20,052 nt of DNA from a bacterium (lineage in GTDB: Bacteria > SZUA-182 > DTGQ01), in NCBI GenBank assembly GCA_023512255.1, contig JAILZY010000064.1, positions 1 to 20,052 of the forward strand, read 5' to 3'. The notes beneath the pieces were generated by a model. That model was not told the DNA's origin. It made no database searches and worked only from the letters and a program-made list of their open reading frames with translations. The translations under genes were made by a program, and so were the position numbers. Below, in pieces: positions 1 to 7,357 of this stretch (the stretch's first letter is position 1; each line of letters opens with the position of its first letter).

Positions 1-28
1 AAAACTTTAATATATATATTAAAGTTTT
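1..28. repeat. Perfect 28-bp AT-rich palindrome
   Basis: Bases 1-14 (AAAACTTTAATATA) are the exact reverse complement of bases 15-28, giving a loop-free dyad with an alternating TA centre. It sits just left of a second hairpin cluster and upstream of the promoter of the first gene. It could be a cruciform, a terminator of a gene left of the window, or a dyad operator. The sequence alone does not decide this. Confidence 0.8.
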
Positions 29-41
29 AGGAAAGGGGTAC

Positions 42-98
42 AAGGGGAAAACCCTTTTTCAAAAGGGTTTTCCCCTTACTCAAAAGGGTTTTCCCCTT
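42..98. repeat. 17-bp-arm hairpin with a third, competing arm
   Basis: Bases 42-58 (AAGGGGAAAACCCTTTT) pair perfectly with 61-77 across a 2-base loop. The same right arm recurs exactly at 82-98, so the left arm could pair with either copy. The two right arms have a 21-bp period. The right end of the third arm supplies the first two bases of the predicted -35 box at 97-102. No T-run directly follows the stem on either strand, so a simple intrinsic terminator is not clearly shown, although termination of an upstream gene is possible. Confidence 0.85.
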
Positions 99-126
99 AA
101 CACGGAGTCTAAAAAACTGCTATAAT
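97..126 (+). promoter_or_regulatory. Predicted sigma70-type promoter with extended -10
   Basis: A -35 box TTAACA (97-102, 5/6 to TTGACA) is followed by an 18-base spacer and a perfect TATAAT (121-126). The -10 is preceded by TG at 118-119, an extended -10. The expected transcription start is near 133, about 50 bases before the first ATG. It would drive the genes from 184 onward. This rests on motif match and spacing only. Confidence 0.6.
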
Positions 127-183
127 CTATTAGTAACTTATTCTTAAACCAGCAAAATAATAACAACAAGCGCGAAAAATCGT

Positions 184-1140
184 ATGTCAACACCAAAGCC
201 ACTGATTAGCCGCTCAATCAGCCCACTCTTTCTAAATGTGGTCTGGCTAGCTCTAGCTCTTAGTCTTATCCTGCTTCTTGACTTCAGCGGACGGGCCGAA
301 AGTCTGCCCCGCTCTTCCTCTCCAAATTCACAGATGGTTAAAGATCCTGAAGGAGACCTCTGGTTTTGGAGCCCGCAACTCATCCGCAGGTATCAAAGAG
401 CAGGTGGCATCTGGACTTATTATCAGGCTCCGGTAGTTTATTCTCAACTAGAAGTAAAATGGGATAGTCAGAGGCGAGAGGCTATCTACCTCCTTGATGG
501 AGTGCGAATTTCGGCCCAGGAGGCACAAAGATTTACCCAGCCTGGGGCTGGATTTGCGGTGGGAAGCAAGACAGCAGTAGGAGAGCCAGGTTTTACCCTC
601 TCCGTGAGCTCGCATCCTCCCCAAGAGCCCTCTTTGGGCAGGGAGCGAAAGAGATTTGCTGAGTCAAAACCTGCTCAGGTTCGCTTGAGCAGCCGCTGGC
701 AGCAGAAGTATTATCCGCCCCTTTGGCAGTTTACAGCCCTGGCGGTAAGCAAAAATTTTGTCTGGGTAGCTATTCGCTCAATTCCGCGACCTGCGGAATC
801 TTTGCCCTTATTCTGCCAGCCAGATGGCTCTCAGTCAAAGCGACACTTTCGAGAATCCCCCTTGCAGCCTATTCAGGGCGGGATATTGAGAATAGATAAA
901 AAAACTAATAGTTGGGTGCGATTTACTGAAAAAAACGGGCTACCCAAAGCTTTAATCTGCTCACCTCTGAAGGCTGAGGTAGTGCATCTGCCGCATTTTC
1001 TGCCTCTTTTAGGGTTTCCTCAAGAGGTGGTGACTATAGAACCTGATGAGAAAACCGGGCTGGTTTGCTTCACTACCCGCTCTGGTCAGCATGTCTGGTA
1101 TAATGAAAAAAAACAATGCTGGAAGGATGAAGCCAAATAG
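184..1140 (+). CDS. Secreted propeller-repeat-like protein
   Basis: A 318-residue protein with an N-terminal signal or anchor segment (basic start, hydrophobic stretch about residues 17-33). Two places resemble two-component-regulator propeller (Reg_prop) repeats: 'DPEGDLWFWS' with 'GGIWTYYQAP' downstream, and near residues 228-260 'GGILRIDKKTNSWVRFTEKNGLP'-type sequence (quoted here in part), a pattern of Gly-Ile-Leu-x-(I/Y)-D...W..(F/Y)T...GLP. The spacing is too irregular for me to call a full propeller, and no catalytic motif is visible. The ATG lacks a clear Shine-Dalgarno site but lies about 50 bases below a strong predicted promoter. The stop is followed 2 nt later by the start of a secreted metalloprotease, implying translational coupling and a joint extracellular or periplasmic role. 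The exact function is unknown. Confidence 0.7.
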   Translation: MSTPKPLISRSISPLFLNVVWLALALSLILLLDFSGRAESLPRSSSPNSQMVKDPEGDLWFWSPQLIRRYQRAGGIWTYYQAPVVYSQLEVKWDSQRREAIYLLDGVRISAQEAQRFTQPGAGFAVGSKTAVGEPGFTLSVSSHPPQEPSLGRERKRFAESKPAQVRLSSRWQQKYYPPLWQFTALAVSKNFVWVAIRSIPRPAESLPLFCQPDGSQSKRHFRESPLQPIQGGILRIDKKTNSWVRFTEKNGLPKALICSPLKAEVVHLPHFLPLLGFPQEVVTIEPDEKTGLVCFTTRSGQHVWYNEKKQCWKDEAK

Positions 1141-1142
1141 CC

Positions 1143-4100
1143 ATGACCAGCAAACACTGCACCATAAATTTCTCTTCCCTGATAGTTACAGCGGCTATTT
1201 TTTTCTTATGCTTGTCTGCTGGAATGAGCCTAGCGGCAGTTTTGGCCCCGACTAATCCTATTAATGACCGGGGTGAGCCATGGGAGAGGAAGGTGCTGTC
1301 TACGGCCTCAGGCATGATCCATATCCAGTGGAGGTATGAGTCCCAGGAGCCTCCTGACTCCTACCGCATCTATCGAGCCGAAGGAAATAAAAATCCCTTT
1401 GCTACGGAAAGCAGGGTGCAGGCAGCCACCCCCTGGCAGAGCGATCTGCCAAGCCGCTATTGTTTTTTCCGCTACCTACCAGAAGATGAGGATGAGGGAA
1501 AGAGATTCTGGTTTTTGGTCCGGGCAGTAAAAAACGGGATCGAATCCAACAACCTCGATGCCGAATCAGTGGTTGTCGATCTTCCTTGGATCGATGGCCG
1601 ACTAGATCCAAATTCTATCAACTTCTATGTCGAGGATGATCAACGCGGCGATTCTTTTTTGCAAGAGAGCGAAAAGTGCCCGTTCTGCTCCCAGACCAAT
1701 AAGACTTATTTTCGACTAGCCAGAGCCTATCTTGCCTTCCGAGGAACCCATGCCGCCTACTATGTAGACCGCGACTTTGGCCCTCCCCCTGATCTTGAGG
1801 CTATAGTCAATAGCTTTGAAACCGAAATCTATCCTACCAATCTGGCTTATTTTGGCCGAGACGAAAACAGCGAATTTTCAGATGTCGACGGCAACGGCCA
1901 AATCATTATCCTCCTGACCAAGTTAGGGGGTCCGGTCGGCGGCTACTTCAACGCTGAAGATAAGATTCTAGGCTATCGGTATCAGAACAGGGTAAGCAAC
2001 TGTGCGGATATGCTATATGTGTCTGTCGATTCTCCACTTCTGTCCATCAAGGGCACCATGGCCCACGAGCTTCAACATATGCAGCACCTTGAGGCTAATG
2101 TCAGACGAGGCGCCCTGTGGGAAGAACTATGGCTAGATGAGACCTGCTCACTCTTGGCCGAGGAAGTCAATAATCTGTTTTCCATAAATCTATACTGCTA
2201 CCCGATGATGCCGAATGAGATCAGCCTGACCAGGTTTGGATATTCTGATGTCCACGATCGCTTTGGCGGCTGTCCGATCCACTGGACTGACAGCCAAAAG
2301 AACTATGAGGCTCTTCTTCGGGTAATTGCCCACTATGAGCAGGCAGCTCTTTTTGGTCATTACATGGAATACAACTGCTCGCCCGCAACTGCCCTCTCCT
2401 CCCTGGTTGAAGACCCCAATCAGGGCCTGATTTCGGTCCAAAACCACCTTGGGTTTGATTTTCGCCAGGCCTTTATCGACTGGACCATAGCCAATTACCT
2501 CAATCCTTATACTGACTCTAGCCATATCCGCTATCATTACACGGCCAAATTCCCAAGCGGAGCATCTGCGCTAGAAAATCACTCAGTTAAGCCACAGGCC
2601 GTGCTCTCAACAGGATGGATTAAAAGCCCGGACCAGGAGCCTGCCTGGATAGAAAGATCCCTGCGAGACCTTTGCGCCGATTACGTACTTTTCCCCTCAA
2701 ATGGACTTCCTCATGACCACCTCCACTGGGAGATCAGAAAGATTAATCCTGAGGAAAATGTCTGTCATCTGGCTATACTCGATCGTAGCAATCAAACTAA
2801 AATCCTGCTGCAGGATATAGCTGATATTCCCCTCTTCAGGCCGGGAAATGAAGCCCGCTTCGGGAGCGGTAAATTTGCCCTGACCGAGGCTGATGGGCAA
2901 GACCTTGAGAGCTGTCTGATCGTAAGCAATCTGAGCAGCTATCAAGACAGCAATTACATCAGCTACTATGAGTGTCGGGCCTATCTGACTAGAAGTCCAT
3001 CGGTGTTTCAGGTCAAGCTGATCCAGGCTGATTATGAGTGGACCCTAAAAGGGCCTGCTGCGGACACGGAAAACCACAGAGGAATTAGCTCTATCGAGAA
3101 TAATCAGGCAAGAGAGTCGGCTCCCTTAATCAGAGCCGGATGGCTTCGGGTGATCATTCAATTCGACCAGTCTATGGATGAGCAAAGCGCTCTTTCTCCC
3201 ATTTTGTACTTCTCTGCGGCTGATAATAGTCTGCCCCAAGGAGCCGGAGCCGCGGCTTTTCAGCCTGCGGCGCTCAATCCCTGGTCCAAGACTGTCTACC
3301 CATCCGATACCTGGACTGGCCAGGTCTTTATCCCTCAAGGCCAAGGTGGTCAATTGGATGGTCTGGCCCGCTTGTGCATTTCGAGGGGCAAAAACTTTTG
3401 CCAGGAGCCGATGGAAAAAGAAGAGCAGATCGCCTTGCTGATTGATACTAAAGAGCCTCTCCAGCCAGTCATCAGCCGGATCACTGCCTACTCAGCCTCT
3501 CCAGCCATTATTGAACTAGACTGGAGCAGAAGCCCTGAGCCTGATCTTGCAGAATATCGGCTCTTTGGAATATCACCCGCTCCCCTGGTGATTTCCCTAA
3601 ACGATTTGAGCGATCCCAATCATCCCTCTTTACGCTGGATACAAGGTGATGCGGGGATTTATACCCTGAGTTTGACTGCTGTGGATCGGGCTGGCAATGA
3701 AAGCCAGGCTTCGGATCCTGTCAGCGTAGGGATAGGAGTAGAAGTACCGCTTTCTGCTGGGCTTAACCTGGTAAGCTATCCAATCGAGCCCCCTTTTGGC
3801 TACACAAGTGATTTGTGGCTGGCCGATCTTGGTCTTGCCGCTGCAAGTCTGCACCGCTACCAGCCAAAGGCCCTAGCCTATGAGACCACTTACTGGAGCA
3901 AGGAGGGAAAGGTGCAGGGAAGCATCTTCCCAATTCTCCAAGATAGCGGCTATCTCATGTATCGTCATCAGGCAGGCCGGATGACCCTAAGTGGACCTAT
4001 CCGCAACCGTCCGCTTTCGCTCTGTCGCGGGAGAAACATGGTCGGCGGGCCGATTCTTTCAGAGCCGATTCTTTCAGAAAATGAAAGCAGCTATGATTTC

Positions 4101-4289
4101 CTTCGGGCTCTTCTCTTGAGAGGATATATGGTCTCAAGCATCCTGGTCTATCGCTCCGATAAGGGGAGATGGGAGAGCAGCTACAATTTCTTTAGACAAA
4201 CATCGGGTGGCAGGATAAAAATAGGAATAGGCCAGGGGTGTCTGGTTGATTTACTCTGGACCGAAGGTAGCAGATGTGAGAAGCAGTAA
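1143..4289 (+). CDS. Secreted M30 (hyicolysin)-like zinc metalloprotease with Ig/FN3-like domains
   Basis: 1048 residues. It has a signal peptide (about 1-31), then an FN3-like domain (about 47-135, with 'DSYRIYRAEG'). The protease domain carries HELQH at residues 308-312 and a third likely zinc ligand E333 in 'WLDETCSLLAEE', the HExxH...E spacing of M30-type enzymes. A long middle region is followed by a second FN3-like domain (about 760-865, 'YTLSLTAVDRAGNES'). The C-terminal region has two related motifs, 'GLNLVSYPI' (from 873) and 'GRNMVGGPI' (about 965), as seen at the ends of many large secreted bacterial proteins. It probably degrades extracellular protein or processes surface proteins. 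The start is 2 nt after the upstream stop, with AAGGATG as a likely ribosome site. Residues around 970-979 are a duplicated PILSE pair from a 15-bp tandem repeat. The family call is from motifs, so M30 rather than another gluzincin clan is likely but not proven. Confidence 0.82.
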   Translation: MTSKHCTINFSSLIVTAAIFFLCLSAGMSLAAVLAPTNPINDRGEPWERKVLSTASGMIHIQWRYESQEPPDSYRIYRAEGNKNPFATESRVQAATPWQSDLPSRYCFFRYLPEDEDEGKRFWFLVRAVKNGIESNNLDAESVVVDLPWIDGRLDPNSINFYVEDDQRGDSFLQESEKCPFCSQTNKTYFRLARAYLAFRGTHAAYYVDRDFGPPPDLEAIVNSFETEIYPTNLAYFGRDENSEFSDVDGNGQIIILLTKLGGPVGGYFNAEDKILGYRYQNRVSNCADMLYVSVDSPLLSIKGTMAHELQHMQHLEANVRRGALWEELWLDETCSLLAEEVNNLFSINLYCYPMMPNEISLTRFGYSDVHDRFGGCPIHWTDSQKNYEALLRVIAHYEQAALFGHYMEYNCSPATALSSLVEDPNQGLISVQNHLGFDFRQAFIDWTIANYLNPYTDSSHIRYHYTAKFPSGASALENHSVKPQAVLSTGWIKSPDQEPAWIERSLRDLCADYVLFPSNGLPHDHLHWEIRKINPEENVCHLAILDRSNQTKILLQDIADIPLFRPGNEARFGSGKFALTEADGQDLESCLIVSNLSSYQDSNYISYYECRAYLTRSPSVFQVKLIQADYEWTLKGPAADTENHRGISSIENNQARESAPLIRAGWLRVIIQFDQSMDEQSALSPILYFSAADNSLPQGAGAAAFQPAALNPWSKTVYPSDTWTGQVFIPQGQGGQLDGLARLCISRGKNFCQEPMEKEEQIALLIDTKEPLQPVISRITAYSASPAIIELDWSRSPEPDLAEYRLFGISPAPLVISLNDLSDPNHPSLRWIQGDAGIYTLSLTAVDRAGNESQASDPVSVGIGVEVPLSAGLNLVSYPIEPPFGYTSDLWLADLGLAAASLHRYQPKALAYETTYWSKEGKVQGSIFPILQDSGYLMYRHQAGRMTLSGPIRNRPLSLCRGRNMVGGPILSEPILSENESSYDFLRALLLRGYMVSSILVYRSDKGRWESSYNFFRQTSGGRIKIGIGQGCLVDLLWTEGSRCEKQ
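4049..4078 (+). repeat. Two exact 15-bp tandem copies inside the metalloprotease gene
   Basis: GCCGATTCTTTCAGA occurs at 4049-4063 and immediately again at 4064-4078. It stays in frame and adds one PILSE pentapeptide to the protein. It looks like a recent slippage or duplication event and is one of several such events in this window. Confidence 0.9.
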
Positions 4290-4321
4290 AGACAGAAGAT
4301 TGCGGGGAAAGGAGCGAAGGT

Positions 4322-5035
4322 ATGGAATTTGGGTATCGAATCTTTGATTCTTATCTGATCAATCAGATTGATCTGCCGCTGATCCAGATCTCGGTTCTTC
4401 GGACCTGCGAAGCCGATATCCAGCGGGTTAAAATCCTGGCCGATCTTATCAGATCAGCAGGCAAGCGGTTTATAATCCATCCTATGGATGTCAATTTATC
4501 TGATACTCAAAAGGTAGTTCGAGAACGGAATTTGAGCCAAGTGAAGCGGTTTGCTGAGCTGGCTGATCTTGGCCTAATCATCCATGATGAGCTACTGCCT
4601 GATCGGCAGAGGCTGCGGGGAGAATGGCTGGAAAACTACCGAGCCGGATTGGCAGAGCTAGAGCAGATCTGCCCTGTTTCCATTGAAAATGCCAGAGATT
4701 CACGTAATGCCCCTTGGTTCTGGCAGACCCTTGCCCGACAAATCACCTTTGATATTGGCCACTTCGAATCCGAAGGGATAGATTCTCTCGATCTTGTCAA
4801 CACACTAAGCCCTGAGCTTATCCAAAAAATAAACTTCATCCATCTGCATCGCTCGAATGGTCTAAAACCAAATGGCCTGATCGATCACTGGCCACTAACG
4901 CCAGAGTGTCGGGAGCTGAAGACCTTGCGGAAGCTGGCTGAGCTAAAACCTGATCTTAAGGTAATTCTTGAGCTCGATACCGCTCAAGATATTCTGGAAA
5001 GCAGACGAGCCTTGAGGCTGGAATCCCTCCTATAA
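4322..5035 (+). CDS. Xylose-isomerase-like TIM-barrel protein
   Basis: 237 residues resembling the sugar-phosphate isomerase/epimerase and AP-endonuclease-2 TIM-barrel superfamily. Candidate metal-site residues sit at the expected strand ends: E122 in 'VSIENARDS', D144 and H147 in 'FDIGHFES', H174 and H176 in 'NFIHLHRS', D188-H189 in 'LIDHWPL', and E217 in 'VILELD'. It is slightly short for the family (usually 250-300 residues), so some peripheral helices may be missing. A good Shine-Dalgarno AAAGGAG (4308-4314) lies 7 bases before the ATG. It follows the protease gene by 32 bases and precedes an MFS transporter by 62 bases, so it may be co-transcribed. The substrate cannot be deduced, and either a sugar-type isomerase or a nuclease-like member is possible. 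Confidence 0.75.
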   Translation: MEFGYRIFDSYLINQIDLPLIQISVLRTCEADIQRVKILADLIRSAGKRFIIHPMDVNLSDTQKVVRERNLSQVKRFAELADLGLIIHDELLPDRQRLRGEWLENYRAGLAELEQICPVSIENARDSRNAPWFWQTLARQITFDIGHFESEGIDSLDLVNTLSPELIQKINFIHLHRSNGLKPNGLIDHWPLTPECRELKTLRKLAELKPDLKVILELDTAQDILESRRALRLESLL

Positions 5036-5052
5036 AAGCTAATCAATGCTCA

Positions 5053-5072
5053 AGCTCTAATGACTAAGAGCT
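5053..5072. repeat. Small inverted repeat before the transporter gene
   Basis: AGCTCT (5053-5058) pairs with AGAGCT (5067-5072) around an 8-base loop, and flanking GCTC/GAGC can extend it with a bulge. It sits in the gap between the TIM-barrel gene and the transporter. There is no T-run, so it is more likely an RNA hairpin that tunes processing than a terminator. Confidence 0.35.
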
Positions 5073-5097
5073 GATGAGCAAAGTAGGAAGCTAACCT

Positions 5098-6429
5098 ATG
5101 ACCATAAACAAAAATAAAAATAGCCTTAAAGATAGCCTTCCGGCCTTGGGCTGGTGTCTCTATGATTGGGCAAATTCGGCTTTTGCTACCACCATCATGG
5201 CCGCCGTACTGCCGGTCTACTACAGTACAGTGGCCGCGGTGACCCTACCCCGCAATCAAGCCAGCAGTTATTGGGGATATACCAACACGGTGGCCATGCT
5301 TATTATCGCTTCCCTCTCAGCCCCTCTCGGAGCGATGGCTGATGCGGCTGGAAAGCGAAAAAGCTACCTCCTTAGGTTTGCCCTGATCGGGATTTTAGCC
5401 AGCGGCCTGCTGGCCAGCGTAGGCCGAGGAGGGTGGCTATGGGCATCTTTTCTTTATATTATGGGAAGAATCGGCTTTTGTGGTGGAAATATATTCTACG
5501 ACTCCTTGCTGCCCTATGTGGCCAAGAGAGAGGATTTTGACCGCATATCCTGCCTCGGGTATGCGCTTGGGTATCTTGGAGGCGGACTCCTTTTGGCCCT
5601 CAACCTGGTCATGATCCTAAAACCCCGCTGGTTTGGCCTAGCCACACCCCAGGAGGGATCGAGGATTTCATTCCTAACCGTATCGCTCTGGTGGGCCATC
5701 TTCTCTCTGCCTATTTTCTTCCTGGTTTCAGAGCCGCGGGCAGATGAGCCCCGGCCTGATCAAAATCCCTTTTTAACCGGACTGCGCCGCCTGTCGGCGA
5801 CCTTTCATCAGGTCAGGCAGTATGGGCAGGTGTGGAAATTCCTCCTGGCTTACTGGCTGTATAATGATGGGATCGGCACAATCATAATTATGGCTACTAT
5901 TTTCGGCGCCGAGATCGGGATCGCTCAAAAGCACCTGATCGGGGCTATCTTACTGGTCCAGTTCCTAGGGATTCCCTTTACCCTGCTCTTTGGCTGGATA
6001 ACGAGGTTCCTGGAGACAAAAAGATGCATCCTGCTGGGATTAGCGGTTTACACCCTGGCCGCTATCGGAGGATATTTCATGCGAACTCCCCTTCACTTTT
6101 GGATACTGGCAGTAACGGTAGCTATGGTCCAGGGAGGATGTCAGGCCCTGAGTCGATCATTATTCGGTCGGATGATTCCCCAGGAGCAGTCAGCGGAATT
6201 TTTTGCTTTCTACGATATCAGCACAAAATTTGCCGGTATCATCGGACCTGCACTCTTTGGACTGATTGGCCAGCTCTCAGGATCGAGCCGCTACGGAATC
6301 ATATCGTTGATTATTTTTTTCCTTTTGGGAGGATGGCTGCTGATCCAGGTTCGGCCTGATGAAAAAAGCCAAAAGTCAGAATCCAGAAATTCAAAAAATG
6401 CCCCGCATCTGTCTCTTTCTGATGTCTGA
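5098..6429 (+). CDS. UMF1/Atg22-type MFS transporter
   Basis: 443 residues, strongly hydrophobic, with about 12 predicted membrane segments. The N-terminal motif 'LYDWANSAF' (21-29) is the hallmark of the UMF1 family (MFS_1-like Atg22). 'GAMADAAGKRKSYL' (about 78-91) matches the MFS loop between helices 2 and 3. In yeast, Atg22 exports amino acids from the vacuole. Bacterial relatives have mostly unknown substrates, so only 'small-molecule efflux or uptake at the cytoplasmic membrane' can be stated. Shine-Dalgarno AGGAAG (5085-5090) is 7 bases from the ATG. The C-terminal tail is hydrophilic and its last codons overlap the right arm of a 15-bp inverted repeat that spans the stop. Confidence 0.88.
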   Translation: MTINKNKNSLKDSLPALGWCLYDWANSAFATTIMAAVLPVYYSTVAAVTLPRNQASSYWGYTNTVAMLIIASLSAPLGAMADAAGKRKSYLLRFALIGILASGLLASVGRGGWLWASFLYIMGRIGFCGGNIFYDSLLPYVAKREDFDRISCLGYALGYLGGGLLLALNLVMILKPRWFGLATPQEGSRISFLTVSLWWAIFSLPIFFLVSEPRADEPRPDQNPFLTGLRRLSATFHQVRQYGQVWKFLLAYWLYNDGIGTIIIMATIFGAEIGIAQKHLIGAILLVQFLGIPFTLLFGWITRFLETKRCILLGLAVYTLAAIGGYFMRTPLHFWILAVTVAMVQGGCQALSRSLFGRMIPQEQSAEFFAFYDISTKFAGIIGPALFGLIGQLSGSSRYGIISLIIFFLLGGWLLIQVRPDEKSQKSESRNSKNAPHLSLSDV

Positions 6430-6439
6430 CTTTTGGCTT
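6366..6439. repeat. 15-bp perfect inverted repeat spanning the transporter stop
   Basis: AAGCCAAAAGTCAGA (6366-6380) is the exact reverse complement of 6425-6439, with a 44-base loop. The left arm and the start of the right arm are coding, and the TGA stop (6427-6429) is inside the right arm. It lies in the gap between convergent genes, so it may serve as a bidirectional 3' end structure. A small inserted palindromic element that replaced the gene's original end is also possible. Confidence 0.75.
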
Positions 6440-6498
6440 CTCTCATCGAGCCTCGGTTTTTGCTTACGGTCAATGGTAAGGTAGCCGGATTGCCTTAT

Positions 6499-6798
6499 TT
6501 ATTCAGATATGGCATAGAAAATCATCAAGGCAATACCGAAAAAGATGGCGCTGCCAACTACCGCATAACTGGTAACAAAAGGAGCGATCGTGCTGAGGCT
6601 GTACTTGCCCGACAGACTCTTGCTGGCAATGCATGTCCAGAAGAAAATAAAGGTCAAGTTAGCGATCAGAGCGGATTTGAACCTGCCTATAAGAATAAAG
6701 AAAACGCTCAGGGCGATCAAAAAAATCACCTGCTTCATGGGAATAATGATCTCCAGAGTTCCCAACAGGCTGATCAGATTGGAGCCCAGGCTTTCCAT
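6499..6798 (-). CDS. Small three-helix membrane protein, unknown
   Basis: 99 residues with three predicted transmembrane segments (about 21-38, 42-58, 72-96) and short polar linkers. I recognise no family. The gene is supported by an excellent AGGAGGT Shine-Dalgarno (6807-6813 on the - strand), 8 bases before the ATG, and by hydrophobic runs typical of real membrane helices. It is convergent with the UMF1 transporter and separated from it by about 70 bases. Nothing in the sequence identifies a substrate or partner. The reading frame on the opposite strand is low-hydrophobicity and looks like a shadow. Confidence 0.72.
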   Translation of the reverse strand: MESLGSNLISLLGTLEIIIPMKQVIFLIALSVFFILIGRFKSALIANLTFIFFWTCIASKSLSGKYSLSTIAPFVTSYAVVGSAIFFGIALMIFYAISE

Positions 6799-7354
6799 GG
6801 CTGACTACCTCCTCTTCTTTTGATAGCTGAAATTGAAGTTATTAGTTGTTTGTTGTTGTTTGTAAAAGTTATCGAATCGTCTTTTTCTCTACTCAAAACC
6901 GCTTTTTACCCTTATCTATTCGCATAAAGCATGCCTTTTCAGACCAAAAAGCAAAAAATTATAAACCCTCCCGATAAAGCTAGATCGAGCTGGTTTTCTG
7001 GAATGCCGCCGCTGGGCTGCCAATGCCTACTGGCTCAGAGCGCTTCCCTAGAGATTACAAAATAGTTCCTAATCCAATTACAATTTTGTTATTTAAGGAC
7101 AGGAAATGTCCTATTCTTCTTTTCGTATCAGCACGCTCTTCTTCATCTTGACCAGAAGGTATTTCCAACTACTTGCTTATCTTAATCTTAGGAATAACAA
7201 GAGGATAACAAAAATTAAACCTAATGCTCGCCCTAAGCTGATAATTTTCCCGAAATGGTCGATAAATTCTACCGAAAAAAATCTTTATAGCCCATGATGG
7301 ATGATTCAGAAAATACAATCAGAGAATACAAAAGATGAGGAGATAGGGGTGGTT
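6799..7354. other. Long AT-rich intergenic region, no convincing gene
   Basis: This 556-base stretch separates the divergent membrane-protein and GH57 genes, so promoters for both are expected, but I see no strong -35/-10 pair. It holds a TTGTTTGTTGTTGTTTGT run (6846-6863). A more GC-rich patch (about 6968-7050) could fold locally, but I cannot match it to a riboswitch class. A 63-codon frame at 7106-7297 has a weak AAGGA site, but its composition is like the surrounding AT-rich DNA and it has no recognisable protein features, so I do not call it. Confidence 0.6.
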
Positions 7355-7357
7355 ATG
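7345..7357 (+). promoter_or_regulatory. Ribosome binding site choosing the GH57 start
   Basis: AGGGG at 7345-7349 lies 5 bases before ATG 7355. The upstream in-frame ATG at 7301 has no Shine-Dalgarno-like sequence before it. This favours 7355 as the real start. Confidence 0.55.

Noticed and set aside
6961-7050. GC-richer patch suggestive of a riboswitch (GATAAAGC-like, GEMM-like)
   Set aside because: It lacks the GCAAAG element and paired stems expected for cyclic-di-GMP-I, and I could not match any other class.
7106-7297. 63-codon + strand frame with AAGGA upstream
   Set aside because: Base composition is that of the AT-rich gap, no domain, signal or membrane pattern is convincing, and it ends just before the GH57 gene by chance. 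The opposite strand has a short hydrophobic frame but no start codon.
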